NCBI RefSeq assembly: GCF_022919135.1 | Contig: NZ_CP095049.1 | Coordinates: 3,228,501-3,292,500, forward strand | Length of the DNA: 64,000 nt | From: Hymenobacter cellulosivorans | GTDB lineage: Bacteria; Bacteroidota; Bacteroidia; Cytophagales; Hymenobacteraceae | Direction: 5' to 3' | Shown: positions 41,493-49,967 of the stretch, one piece after another | How positions within the stretch are numbered: position 1 is the first letter of the stretch | Layout of the letters: each line of letters begins with the position of its first letter | Program-made: the position numbers and the translations under genes | Notes under the pieces: generated by a model | What the model saw: the letters and a program-made list of their open reading frames with translations, nothing else | The model's database searches: none | Told to the model about the DNA's origin: nothing

Positions 41493-44324
41493 ATGCAACA
41501 AATTTATCCCGTTCTGCTGGCGGCCGCCCTGCTGCCCGCCACACCCGCTACGGCCACCCCAACCGGGGGCGAAACGCCGCACCGCCCTGCAACTACCAAA
41601 GCGACGGCCAAGCGCAAGTCCGCCGCTCCCAAACCCCTCACCAACGCACCCGACCCGGCCGAAGCTACCGTGGGGGGCGTGGTGCTCACCAACACCGGCG
41701 AACCGCTGCCCGGCGCCACCATCTTTATCAAGGGCACCTTCATTGGCACCAGCACCGACCAGCTCGGCAAGTTTAGCCTGAACGCTACCTTCGACAACGG
41801 CCCGGTGGAGCTGCTGGTGGCCTACGTAGGCTACGAAAGCCAGCTGATTAAGCTCGCCAAGGGCGACAACCTGCTGAGCGTCGTAATGGCGCCCAGCGCC
41901 ACGCTGCTGCTGAATGAAACCGTAGTATCGGCCTCGCGAGTGGAAGAAAACATCCTGCGCGCCCCCGTGACCATCGACAAGGTTACGAGCCGGCAGATTG
42001 AGCGGCTCAGCACGCCGGAGGTGCTGGCCGGGCTGGGGCAGCTGCCCGGAGTAGACGTGAACTCGGCCTCGATGCTGTTTACCAGCGTCAGCACCCGCGG
42101 CTTCAACACGGCCAAGAGTGAACGTGTCATCCAGCTGGTGGACTACATGGACACGGCCCTGCCGAGCCTGAACCTGAGCCCGGGCAACCTGGTGGGTATA
42201 CCCGAGCTGGACATGGAAAGCATCGAGCTCATCCACGGCCCGGCCTCGGCGTTGTACGGGGCCAATGCCTTGAGCGGGGTGGTCTTGTTCAACAGCAAGG
42301 ACCCGTTTGTCTACGAGGGGCTGAGCGTGCGCCTGCGCGGCGGGCAGCGCCGCCTGCTCGACGGGCAAGTGCGCTACGCCCACAAGCTGGGCGACAAGTG
42401 GGCCCTGAAGCTCAACGCCAGTGCCTTCCAGGCCAACGACTGGATTGCCGACAACCGCGCGGCGGCCAGCTTCTCGACCAACGCGGCCGACTCCCCCCTG
42501 GGCTACGATGCCGTCAGCAGCTACGGCGAGCTGAGCAACCTGTATTCGCCTTTCCAGAACCGGCCAGCCACCGGCACCACGCCGGCCTACAAGGTTAACT
42601 CTGAACTCTACGGCAAGACGGTGTACATGCCCGGCTTCACGGAGCAGGAACTCATTGGCCCCGACCAGAAAACCAAGTCCTACCGGGTACAGGGCGCGTT
42701 GTCGTACCTGATTAAGGATGACCTGAAGCTGACCCTGGAAGCCAAGCGTGGCGAAGGAACTTCTACCTATCAGAACCAGAGCCGCTTCCGCATCAAGGGC
42801 CTGGGCACGAACCAGTACCGGGCCGAGCTGAAAAGCGCCAAGGGCTTTATCCGGGCCTATTCCACCGAGGACTTCACCGGCAACAGCTACGAGCTTACCC
42901 AGCTCAGCGGCCTGCTGCAGAATTCGCCGACCACGGAAGGAGGCACCACGCGCTATAGCCAGTTGTATTTCTACACCTTCAACCAGGCCTACACCCAGGC
43001 GCGGGAGGTGAATAAGCTCAGCGTGGCGGATGCCCAGATTGCCGCCAAGGCCGCGGCGGATGCTATCCAGCTCAAGTCCTCGGACCCGCGCTTCACGCAG
43101 CTGCGCAACCAGATTATTGCCGACGACCAGCCGGGCCGCGGCGCCCAGCAGAACTTCAACTCGTTTCTGAACGACATCAGCGCCCAGCGTAGCTTCCGCA
43201 TATCGGATGCCGGTACTGACCTGATTGTGGGCGGGGCATACCGCGAATACCGCCTGGGCTCGGGCGGCAAGTTGTTCTCGGACACCGACGGGCAGCGCAT
43301 CCGCAACTACGAGTACGGGGCCTATTCCCAGCTGACCCAGACGCTGTTGCAGGACCACCTCAAGCTGGCTTTAGCGGCCCGCGTCGATATGTTCAAGAAC
43401 TTTGACCCGTCGTTTTCGCCCCGCGCTTCGGCCGTGTATTCCTTCGGGGAAGACAAGAAGCATAACTTCCGCGCTTCGTACGGGCAGGCCTTCCGTAGCC
43501 CTTCTCAAACCGACCAGTACCTGAACTCCGACGTGCGGACCTTTATCCTGCTGGGCAACCTGAACGGCTTCGAGGGCTACAACTTCACTGATGCCAACGG
43601 TAAGTCGTACACCCCCGGCACCTCGCTGTCCGGCTACGAGTTGAGTGTGCACAAGCTCAAGCTGGAAAAGGTCAGTACTTATGAGGTAGGCTACAAAGGC
43701 GCTATTATCCCGAATGTGTACGTGGATGCCAGCTACTTCCGCTCGCGCTACAACGACTTTATCGGGGGCATGGCCTTCCTGGGCAACGTGGATGGCACCC
43801 GTCCTACTTCGGCCCAGGTAAATGCCGGTCTGGCTTCCAACTTCACCGACGCCAGCGCTTCACCGACCCGCATCATCTTTGCCGCGCACAACAACAGCCA
43901 GGAAGTCCGGACGCAGGGGGCCACGCTGGGCATCACCTACTACCTGCACAAAGGGCTGAACATTGGCGGCAACTACTCGCTCAACGTGCTGGACCGCAGC
44001 AACCTGCCCGCCAATTTCCGCACGTACTTCAACACGCCCAAGCACAAGTACAACCTCAACGTGGGCGGCACCGTGCTGCACAACCTGAGCTACTCTGTGA
44101 ATTACCGCTGGGTACAAGGCCACGACCAGGAACTGCCCTTCGCCCGCGGCTTCGTGCGCACCTATAGCTCCACCGATGCCTACCTGGGCTACACCCTGCC
44201 CAAACTGGCTACTACGCTGCAAGCCGGGGTGTCGAACCTCTTCGACACGAATAACACCCAGATCATCGGCGGTCCGCAGATTGGGCGCCTGGCCTACCTG
44301 GGCCTGCTCGTGAACGTGAAGTAA
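41493..44324 (+). CDS. TonB-dependent receptor with carboxypeptidase-regulatory-like domain
   Basis: About 943 residues. Signal peptide MQQIYPVLLAAALLPATPATA, a low-complexity Ala/Thr/Lys linker, a carboxypeptidase-regulatory-like domain (VGGVVLTNTGEPLPGATIFIKGTFIGTSTDQLGKFSL to ~residue 135), the plug (LLNETVVSASRVEENILRAPVTI, ASALYGANALSGVVLF) and a 22-strand-type barrel to the end. It should import a ligand across the outer membrane with TonB energy. Not of the SusC type, since no SusD partner follows. It diverges from bioB, which makes a biotin-related cargo conceivable but unproven. Terminated at 44353. Confidence 0.92.
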   Translation: MQQIYPVLLAAALLPATPATATPTGGETPHRPATTKATAKRKSAAPKPLTNAPDPAEATVGGVVLTNTGEPLPGATIFIKGTFIGTSTDQLGKFSLNATFDNGPVELLVAYVGYESQLIKLAKGDNLLSVVMAPSATLLLNETVVSASRVEENILRAPVTIDKVTSRQIERLSTPEVLAGLGQLPGVDVNSASMLFTSVSTRGFNTAKSERVIQLVDYMDTALPSLNLSPGNLVGIPELDMESIELIHGPASALYGANALSGVVLFNSKDPFVYEGLSVRLRGGQRRLLDGQVRYAHKLGDKWALKLNASAFQANDWIADNRAAASFSTNAADSPLGYDAVSSYGELSNLYSPFQNRPATGTTPAYKVNSELYGKTVYMPGFTEQELIGPDQKTKSYRVQGALSYLIKDDLKLTLEAKRGEGTSTYQNQSRFRIKGLGTNQYRAELKSAKGFIRAYSTEDFTGNSYELTQLSGLLQNSPTTEGGTTRYSQLYFYTFNQAYTQAREVNKLSVADAQIAAKAAADAIQLKSSDPRFTQLRNQIIADDQPGRGAQQNFNSFLNDISAQRSFRISDAGTDLIVGGAYREYRLGSGGKLFSDTDGQRIRNYEYGAYSQLTQTLLQDHLKLALAARVDMFKNFDPSFSPRASAVYSFGEDKKHNFRASYGQAFRSPSQTDQYLNSDVRTFILLGNLNGFEGYNFTDANGKSYTPGTSLSGYELSVHKLKLEKVSTYEVGYKGAIIPNVYVDASYFRSRYNDFIGGMAFLGNVDGTRPTSAQVNAGLASNFTDASASPTRIIFAAHNNSQEVRTQGATLGITYYLHKGLNIGGNYSLNVLDRSNLPANFRTYFNTPKHKYNLNVGGTVLHNLSYSVNYRWVQGHDQELPFARGFVRTYSSTDAYLGYTLPKLATTLQAGVSNLFDTNNTQIIGGPQIGRLAYLGLLVNVK

Positions 44325-44352
44325 GACTCCCTCGACCCGCTGCTCGTTTAAT

Positions 44353-44388
44353 AAAAAAGGCCCCGCCGATACCGGCGGGGCCTTTTTT
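44353..44388. terminator. Bidirectional terminator
   Basis: AAAAAAGGCCCCGCCG / CGGCGGGGCCTTTTTT with a 4-base loop, between the receptor and the convergent Kazal lipoprotein gene. Confidence 0.9.
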
Positions 44389-44408
44389 ATGGTCTGAAAG
44401 CAAGGGGA

Positions 44409-44654
44409 CTAGATTTCGCCGCCACCGCCGCAGGCGCCGCGGGTGTAGGTCGTCACGCCGGCTTTGGCGGCATAGCAGGCGTTGGAGTAGGTTACGCCGT
44501 TGGCACACACCGGGTCGTACACGTCGAGACACTGGTAGTCGTCACCTTTGGCGTTGGCGCTGGCCTGGGTGGTTACGGGGGCCGGAGCGGCAGTTTCTTT
44601 CGAGCAGGAAGTACCGGCGAATAGGAGAAGCGCGAAAACAGCTAACTTTTTCAT
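44409..44654 (-). CDS. Kazal-type protease-inhibitor-like lipoprotein
   Basis: 81 residues. Signal peptide MKKLAVFALLLFAGTSC with a lipobox Cys, an Ala/Thr linker, then one Kazal-like domain: CLDVYDPVCANGVTYSNACYAAKAGVTTYTRGAC, matching the pattern C-x-PVCG-x-G-x-TYxNxC-x-A-x(3)-V-x(5)-GxC. Four of the usual six cysteines are present, as in short bacterial forms. Kazal domains are classic serine-protease inhibitors; bacterial ones are scarce and their targets mostly unknown. The mature protein would sit at the cell surface or periplasm and might block a host or self protease. Ends in an acidic Gly-rich tail. Confidence 0.85.
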   Translation of the reverse strand: MKKLAVFALLLFAGTSCSKETAAPAPVTTQASANAKGDDYQCLDVYDPVCANGVTYSNACYAAKAGVTTYTRGACGGGGEI

Positions 44655-44763
44655 AATAGGTAAGATTGAGAATTGAAATAAGTGAATGGATGCGGCAATG
44701 ATAAGGAAAGCTGAATATAGAATCCTAGGTCATAGTTGCTTTTATTGTGACATGCCGGGCCGG

Positions 44764-45198
44764 TTACTCCAGGCGGGGCAGTGGCGACTCAGCTGCGGTA
44801 TCTGCTGTGGAGCCGCCTAGCCGACTGTCGCGGGTGTTTTTCTGCACGGCAATGGCGGCAAACAGGCTTAGCATAAAGGCCATGGCGTAGAAGCCCTTTT
44901 CGCTGAGCGTGAGCGTGGCATTCCACAAACCTACGGTTAGCAGGAGTACGGCCGAGAGAGTAGCAAACCAGCACAAACCGTAGTAGATGTTAGTAATGGG
45001 AATACCTTCAAGCTGGTCGCGCACAGTCTTTTGCAGCGACACGGCGGCAAACAGCCCGTAGAGCAGAATGGTGAAGTAGTAGCCTTTTTCGTTGAGCGGC
45101 ATCGTGGCGTTCCACAGGCCCACGTTGTAGGCCACCATACCGGCGAGCAGGGCCACCCAGGAGGCGCCGATAAAGGCATTGGAGGGTTTTGAGTTCAT
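44764..45198 (-). CDS. YiaA-like inner membrane protein
   Basis: 144 residues from ATG 45198. Two homologous halves, each with two helices: [51 protein letters not shown] and [53 protein letters not shown]. The repeated VGLWNA-x-(M/L)-x-L-x-EKG(Y/F)Y is the YiaA/B signature. Function unknown. The reading frame runs 23 codons further upstream but the ATG at 45198 gives the family's start. Confidence 0.88.
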   Translation of the reverse strand: MNSKPSNAFIGASWVALLAGMVAYNVGLWNATMPLNEKGYYFTILLYGLFAAVSLQKTVRDQLEGIPITNIYYGLCWFATLSAVLLLTVGLWNATLTLSEKGFYAMAFMLSLFAAIAVQKNTRDSRLGGSTADTAAESPLPRLE

Positions 45199-45408
45199 TG
45201 CAAAAAGGAGAATAGGTAGAAGAATAAAGAGGTTGATTTGCCAACTAAGGCATTCAAACCTACTCATAAGTTTGCTGCCTCGTTGGCAGGCACAGCAGTA
45301 TTTTCGCGCATAATTAGAGTTTTGAAACGAGGTTCAAAGCGCCCTGTTTTTCTGTCAGAAGTTGTGGAAAACCTGCTCTAATGCGTGTAAATAGACTTTT
45401 GATAACAA

Positions 45409-45446
45409 AAAAAGTCCGTTGAAGCCAGTGCTCCAACGGACTTTTT
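45409..45446. terminator. Intrinsic terminator downstream of rluF
   Basis: AAAAAGTCCGTTG / CAACGGACTTTTT, 13 perfect pairs, 12-base loop. It lies ~70 bases after the minus-strand rluF stop and can act in both directions. Confidence 0.8.
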
Positions 45447-45514
45447 GAACATAGAAAATTGCTGTTATTGAGCCGGGCTGCTGTGACGGATGAAGCCGCC
45501 ACAGTGGGGCATCT

Positions 45515-46582
45515 TTAGCGCTTGGTGCGGCTGCTGCCCCGACTGCCGGAGTTGCCTTTGGGGGCGCGGTTCAGGGTTTTGGCGGCGGGCTTGCGCTTGG
45601 AGCCCGGGCCGGTGGGGCGGCTGGCCGACTTAAAGGGTTTGTCGCCCTCGAAGGCGGGCTTGCCATTGGCCAGCTTGCGCACGGGTTTGGCGCCGCCGGT
45701 AGTGGGGCGGCCGGGGCGGGCGGCTCCAGTGGGCTTGCGGCCGGGCTTCGCGGGCTTGGGAGCGTCGCCGTCGAAGTCTTCGCTGAAGCGGGCGGGGCGG
45801 CTGCTCCACTTGGTGGCCGGTGAGCCCACGCGCTTCTTGGGCAGGGAGGCTTCCTTGGTGCCCGACGACTTGGCGGTCATTTCCATGATGCCGGCCAGTT
45901 CTTTATCGGTCAGTTCGCGCCAGTCGCCCACGCCGAGGCCCTTGATGCTGATGTTCATGACCCGGATGCGCTCCAGCTGCACCACTTCGTAACCGAAATG
46001 CTCGCACATGCGCCGAATCTGGCGGTTCATGCCCTGGATGAGGGTGATGCGGAAGATGTAGTTGGTTTCTTTGCTGACCTCGCACTTCTGGGTCATGATG
46101 CCCATGATGGGCACCCCGTTGCGCATGCCCTCGATAAACTGGTCGGTAATGGGCTTGTCGACCATCACGATGTACTCCTTTTCGTGGCGGTTGCCGGCGC
46201 GCAGGATCTTGTTGACGATGTCGCCATTACTGGTCAGCAGAATCAGGCCCTGGGAGTCTTTGTCGAGGCGGCCGATGGGGAAAATCCGCTCGCTGTGCTT
46301 GATGTAGCGGATGATGTTGTCCTTGACGCTCGTTTCGGTGGTGCTGGTGATGCCCGGGGGCTTGTTGAAGGCAATGTAGATGGCGTCTTCGGGGGCGCGG
46401 GGCTCGATGAGGTTGCCGTTGACGACGACCTTGTCCTTGCTGCTGACCTGGGTGCCGATGGTGGCGCGCTTGCCGTTGACGAAGACGGTACCCTGCTCGA
46501 TGAAGCGGTCGGCCTCGCGGCGGGAGCAGACCCCGCTTTCACTGATGTATTTATTGAGGCGGGTAGTGTCGGAACTAGGCAT
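45515..46582 (-). CDS. rluF: 23S rRNA pseudouridine synthase RluF-like, with basic C-terminal tail
   Basis: 355 residues. S4 RNA-binding domain ([31 protein letters not shown]) then an RsuA/RluB/E/F-type synthase: [18 protein letters not shown] with catalytic Asp103, [33 protein letters not shown]. It isomerises a uridine in the 23S rRNA peptidyl-transferase region, if RluF-like. The last ~115 residues are a low-complexity tail of Lys, Arg, Gly, Pro and Ala ([17 protein letters not shown]), absent from E. coli RluF and probably rRNA-contacting. Sub-family choice is less certain than the fold. Confidence 0.88.
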   Translation of the reverse strand: MPSSDTTRLNKYISESGVCSRREADRFIEQGTVFVNGKRATIGTQVSSKDKVVVNGNLIEPRAPEDAIYIAFNKPPGITSTTETSVKDNIIRYIKHSERIFPIGRLDKDSQGLILLTSNGDIVNKILRAGNRHEKEYIVMVDKPITDQFIEGMRNGVPIMGIMTQKCEVSKETNYIFRITLIQGMNRQIRRMCEHFGYEVVQLERIRVMNISIKGLGVGDWRELTDKELAGIMEMTAKSSGTKEASLPKKRVGSPATKWSSRPARFSEDFDGDAPKPAKPGRKPTGAARPGRPTTGGAKPVRKLANGKPAFEGDKPFKSASRPTGPGSKRKPAAKTLNRAPKGNSGSRGSSRTKR

Positions 46583-46634
46583 AAGGCAACGGGCAACAAA
46601 GGTGTAACCGCCGGCCGAGGTGGCAAGCGGGCCT

Positions 46635-46642
46635 GCAAGTTA
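46635..46642 (-). promoter_or_regulatory. Putative -7 box TAACTTGC for rluF
   Basis: Minus-strand TAACTTGC, 53 bases before the rluF start, the same word as before bioB, yebC and dinB. Confidence 0.4.
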
Positions 46643-46691
46643 CGCAGAAGCGGGCTGGCAGGTGGCGTGGAGCGCGGGAATTGGGAGGGAG

Positions 46692-46901
46692 GTGTTTTGC
46701 CTTGGGGCGGAAGTGTTTCGGGTTAGGGCGGAGGTATTTTTCCTCAGGTCCGGGGTGTTTCGGGTTAGGGCGGAAGTGTTTTCGATTCGGGCGGAAGTGT
46801 TTCGGGTTAGGGCGGGGGTATTTTGGGTTGGGGCGGGGGTGTTTCGAGTCCGGGCGGGAGTGTTTTGGGTTAAGGCGGAGGTGTTTTGCCTTAGGGCGGG
46901 A
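46692..46901. repeat. Tandem repeat: ten copies of a 21-bp unit
   Basis: Ten consecutive degenerate 21-base units, best represented by GTGTTTCGGGTTAGGGCGGA plus one base (G/A). It lies in the gap between rluF and the gene at 46920-47267. All six frames stay open because the period is a multiple of three, giving heptapeptide repeats such as EVFRVRA on the plus strand, but no start signal supports a gene. GGG runs (GGGTTAGGGCGGGGG) could form G-quadruplexes on the plus strand. Confidence 0.9.
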
Positions 46902-46919
46902 GTTGGGGGGGGCAGGGTG

Positions 46920-47267
46920 CTACAGGCCCTGCAAATAGCTGCTGACGGCGGTGGCCAGGGACTGGGGCAGCTCGGCGTGGCGGCTGGCGGCCAGCTGCTG
47001 GGTGGCGCGGGTGGTGGCGCTGGTGTAGATGCCGGTGTGCTGGTCGAAGCGGAGGCTGCCTTGCTCAAACTCGCGCTCCTCGGCCTGGGGCAAGGAGTTC
47101 ATGGAGAGGAATTCGAGCTTGGTGAGGGTGCGGGCGGCTTTGTCGAAGAAGAGCCAGGCGTAGATTTCACTCCGGTCGGCTTCGTCGGGCAGGTCGAGGC
47201 GCTTGATTTCGACGATGCTGGTCGTGGCGTTGTCGAGGAAGAAGAGGGTACGGTAGGGAACGGACAT
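46920..47267 (-). CDS. Conserved hypothetical protein, 115 residues
   Basis: From ATG 47267: MSVPYRTLFFLDNATTSIVEIKRLDLPDEADRSEIYAWLFFDKAARTLTKLEFLSMNS, then a helical C-terminal part (AATQQLAASRHAEL, LATAVSSYLQGL). No signal peptide or membrane helix. I recognise no family. The 21-bp tandem repeat begins immediately after its stop. Confidence 0.6.
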   Translation of the reverse strand: MSVPYRTLFFLDNATTSIVEIKRLDLPDEADRSEIYAWLFFDKAARTLTKLEFLSMNSLPQAEEREFEQGSLRFDQHTGIYTSATTRATQQLAASRHAELPQSLATAVSSYLQGL

Positions 47268-47383
47268 CTTGGTTGGGGGAAATGGATACGCAACTGGCGG
47301 CAAGTAGTAACTAATACAAAGCGGCTCGCTGGGCCAAAGCCTCGTAGCAAGCCGCAAGGTATGCTGTTTGGAGCCGGCTCTGC

Positions 47384-47986
47384 TTAAAGCTGTTGGACAC
47401 CGGCCCAGGAAATCCGGAAAGTGTTCACCCGCTTTTGGCCCTTCACGTTGTGGGAAATTTGAAGGTCAGCCCGCGCTTTGGTGCCCTTCCAACCCTTGAA
47501 TTCTGCCTCGTAAAAGGGGCCGATACGGTAAGCCTTATATTCGTAGGGCATGTTGTAGGTATCGAGGGAAAGGTAGATGAAATTGGAGCAGTTACAGTAA
47601 TCCAGCTCTTGGTCGCTGGGACCGTTGCAGGCGCGGGAGGCCCTGATGCTGTAGTTGTCGGCTGCGAACGTAGTAGTGGAGTCAATTAGGCTTAGTACTT
47701 CCGCCAATTCGGTAGAGAGAGGCGTTATTACCGGCTGCCGGTACAGCTGCGGCGTGGGCTGATCGTCAGCAACTGCAGTTACTGGAACCGCTGCTGCGGC
47801 TACAACTGATGTTGTAGTGGGTGTCAGTGCCTGGGCTTGGGCGAGCTGGCTGGTAAGCAATACTAGGCTGTCATTCTTGCGGGCAATTTCCTGGCGTAAA
47901 TTCCCCAGCGCGGCGTCTGCAACGGAATTGGCTGTTGGCTGACAACCCATTAGAAACAGCATCGATAGGCTTAACATATACCTCAT
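47384..47986 (-). CDS. Lipoprotein of unknown function
   Basis: 200 residues from ATG 47986. Signal peptide MRYMLSLSMLFLMGC with lipobox Cys, a helical coiled-coil-like stretch (ALGNLRQEIARKNDSLVLLTSQLAQAQAL), an Ala/Val/Thr linker, then a folded domain with cysteines in RACNGPSDQELDYCNCSNFIYLSLDTYNMPYEYKAYRIGPF and a C-terminal KRVNTFRISW. The C-N-G...YCNC cluster could form disulfides. No family recognised. It starts 41 bases after the hydrolase stop at 48028. Confidence 0.65.
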   Translation of the reverse strand: MRYMLSLSMLFLMGCQPTANSVADAALGNLRQEIARKNDSLVLLTSQLAQAQALTPTTTSVVAAAAVPVTAVADDQPTPQLYRQPVITPLSTELAEVLSLIDSTTTFAADNYSIRASRACNGPSDQELDYCNCSNFIYLSLDTYNMPYEYKAYRIGPFYEAEFKGWKGTKARADLQISHNVKGQKRVNTFRISWAGVQQL

Positions 47987-48027
47987 AACAGCTAGAAATA
48001 GTAGTCGGTAAGGAATAGACTTAGTAT

Positions 48028-49104
48028 CTACAGTGCCACCTTTTTCTCGCCCTTGTCCACGCCGAGGATGAACTTGACCAGGCCGCTCATGTAGGTTTGC
48101 TGGTCGTCGTACATGCTCATGTGGCTGCCTTCGGGGCAAATAAGGGCGGTACCGTGTTGCACTTTCTGGGCTACCATGCGCATGTGTTCGGGGTCCATGG
48201 TGTCATACTTGCCGCCGATGCTCAGGACGGGTACCGAGAGCTTGGGCAGGTCACGGACCCGGTCCCAGGTGGTGAGCTTGCCGGAAATGCCAAACTCGCT
48301 GGGACCCTGCATGGTGACGTAGAGCGACTGGTTGATCTTGCTCATGGCACGGGTCACGGGCTCGGGGTTGGGCACGACGCGGCACAGGTGCTGGGCGTAG
48401 AAATTGGGTTCGAGCAGGCCCATGTAGCGCGGGTTGCTGAAGTCCTTCTTGGCCTCGATCTGGCGGATTTCGGCCAGCACTTCGGGCTTCATCTGCTTGG
48501 CCAGCACCTCGTCGGCGTAGCGGCCGTAGTCGGGGCAGCTCATCATCATGTTGGAAATGATGAGGCCTTTGAGGTTTTGCTGGTACTTGAAGGCATATTC
48601 GGCGGCCAGGATGCCGCCCCAGCTGTGGCCCAGCAGGTAGAAGTTATCCTTGCTCAGGTTCAGGGCCTTGCGCACCTGCTCGACTTCCTCCACGTAGCGC
48701 GGCAGGCTCCACATGCTGGTGTCCTTGGGGTTATCGGACAGGCCGCAGCCGAGCTGGTCGTAGTAGATAAACTCGATGCCTTCCTTGGGCAGGAAGTTTT
48801 CCATGCACTCGAAGTACTCGTGGGTGGCGCCGGGCCCGCCGTTGAGTAACAGCACTTTCATGCGCGGGTTGTTGCCGAAGCGCTTGGTCCAGACGTTGAA
48901 CTGGCCTTTGGGTGTGGTAATGGGAATAACCTTGACGCCGCCATCCTGCACGCCTTCTTCCTGGCTTTGGAAGTAAGTAGCAGTAGCCGATGACGTGGCG
49001 GAAGCGGAGGCCGTAGAGTCGTTTTTAGCCTGCTGGGTGCAGGCGAAGCTGCCCAGACTTAGGAGCAATAAGCCAGTGCGAAAGAAGCGTGAAAGCGGTG
49101 ACAT
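48028..49104 (-). CDS. Proline iminopeptidase-like alpha/beta hydrolase, lipoprotein
   Basis: 358 residues. Signal peptide ending LGSFAC (lipobox Cys22), a Ser/Thr/Ala linker, then an alpha/beta-hydrolase of the S33 type: LNGGPGATHEYFE (oxyanion segment), IYYDQLGCGLSDNP, nucleophile Ser in LLGHSWGGILAAEY, Asp in GGKYDTMDPEHM and His in PEGSHMSMYDD. The GGPG and DQxGxGxS motifs mark proline iminopeptidases, which remove N-terminal proline. Anchoring as a lipoprotein points to peptide scavenging outside the inner membrane. Confidence 0.9.
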   Translation of the reverse strand: MSPLSRFFRTGLLLLSLGSFACTQQAKNDSTASASATSSATATYFQSQEEGVQDGGVKVIPITTPKGQFNVWTKRFGNNPRMKVLLLNGGPGATHEYFECMENFLPKEGIEFIYYDQLGCGLSDNPKDTSMWSLPRYVEEVEQVRKALNLSKDNFYLLGHSWGGILAAEYAFKYQQNLKGLIISNMMMSCPDYGRYADEVLAKQMKPEVLAEIRQIEAKKDFSNPRYMGLLEPNFYAQHLCRVVPNPEPVTRAMSKINQSLYVTMQGPSEFGISGKLTTWDRVRDLPKLSVPVLSIGGKYDTMDPEHMRMVAQKVQHGTALICPEGSHMSMYDDQQTYMSGLVKFILGVDKGEKKVAL

Positions 49105-49136
49105 GGTAGGAAAGGCTGGGTGAGAAGTAGAATGGG

Positions 49137-49871
49137 CTAAGAAACCGGGGCGGAGGCCCAGTGCCGGGCGTAGACATTGGCGTCGGCCAGGGCCAGAGCG
49201 GCCGCCTGTTCGGCGTGGATCAGGGTCGTGTCAAACAGAATCGCGTCAGTGTGTTGGGCCGTGACGAGCAGGCCGATTTCGGTGCAGCCCAGGATGATGC
49301 CTTCGGCCCCAGCCGCCGTCAGCGCGCCGATGATGCGCACGTATTCCCGGCGCGACTCTTCCCGGATGCTGCCTTTGACCAGCTCCTCGTAAATGACATT
49401 GTGGATGATGGTGCGGTCGGGCTCGTCGGGAACCAGTACGTCGAGCTGATGCAGATTCAGGCGGCCGCGCAGAAATTCCTCTTCCATCGTGAAGCGGGTG
49501 CCCAGCAGACCCACCTTGCGCAGGCCCCGCTGGCGGACGGCTGCAGCGGTGGCGTCGGCGATGTGGAGCAGGGGCAGGGAGCTGCGTTCCTGCAGGCGTG
49601 CGGCCAGCTTGTGCATGGTGTTGGTGCACAAAACCAGAAAGTCGGCGCCGCCCCGCTCCAGCCGGTGCGCGGCGTCTAGTAGGAGTTCGGTGAGCTGCTC
49701 CCAGTTGCCGGCGTGCTGCAACTGCGCTATTTCGCCGAAATCAACCGAGTAGAGCAGGATTTGGGCCGAATGCACGCCGCCCAGATGGGCCTGTACCCGC
49801 TGGTTGATAATCTGGTAGTACACCGCCGAGCTTTCCCACGACATGCCGCCGATGAGGCCAATAGTCTTCAT
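49137..49871 (-). CDS. Aspartate/glutamate racemase-family protein
   Basis: 244 residues. MKTIGLIGGMSWESSAVYYQIIN start; catalytic Cys pair in FLVLCTNTMHKL (residue ~86) and EGIILGCTEIGLL (~196). Both cysteines present, so a cofactor-independent amino-acid racemase, most likely of aspartate (YgeA-like), is expected. It could also be one of the broad-specificity homoserine/amino-acid racemases in this family. Minus-strand TACATTCG at ~49915 resembles a -7 box. Confidence 0.9.
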   Translation of the reverse strand: MKTIGLIGGMSWESSAVYYQIINQRVQAHLGGVHSAQILLYSVDFGEIAQLQHAGNWEQLTELLLDAAHRLERGGADFLVLCTNTMHKLAARLQERSSLPLLHIADATAAAVRQRGLRKVGLLGTRFTMEEEFLRGRLNLHQLDVLVPDEPDRTIIHNVIYEELVKGSIREESRREYVRIIGALTAAGAEGIILGCTEIGLLVTAQHTDAILFDTTLIHAEQAAALALADANVYARHWASAPVS

Positions 49872-49967
49872 AGCTATAAGAGATTATTCGTGCTAAGGCG
49901 AAAGGCGAATGTAGCGTACGGAAGTTAATAGCCAGGCCTGAAGTAGCGGTAAGGCTGACTTTGGGCG

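Noticed and set aside
46620..47387. Plus-strand open frame with heptapeptide repeats EVFRVRA
   Set aside because: The repeat arises from a 21-bp tandem DNA repeat that keeps every frame open. The remainder is antisense to the gene at 46920-47267 and no start signal is visible.
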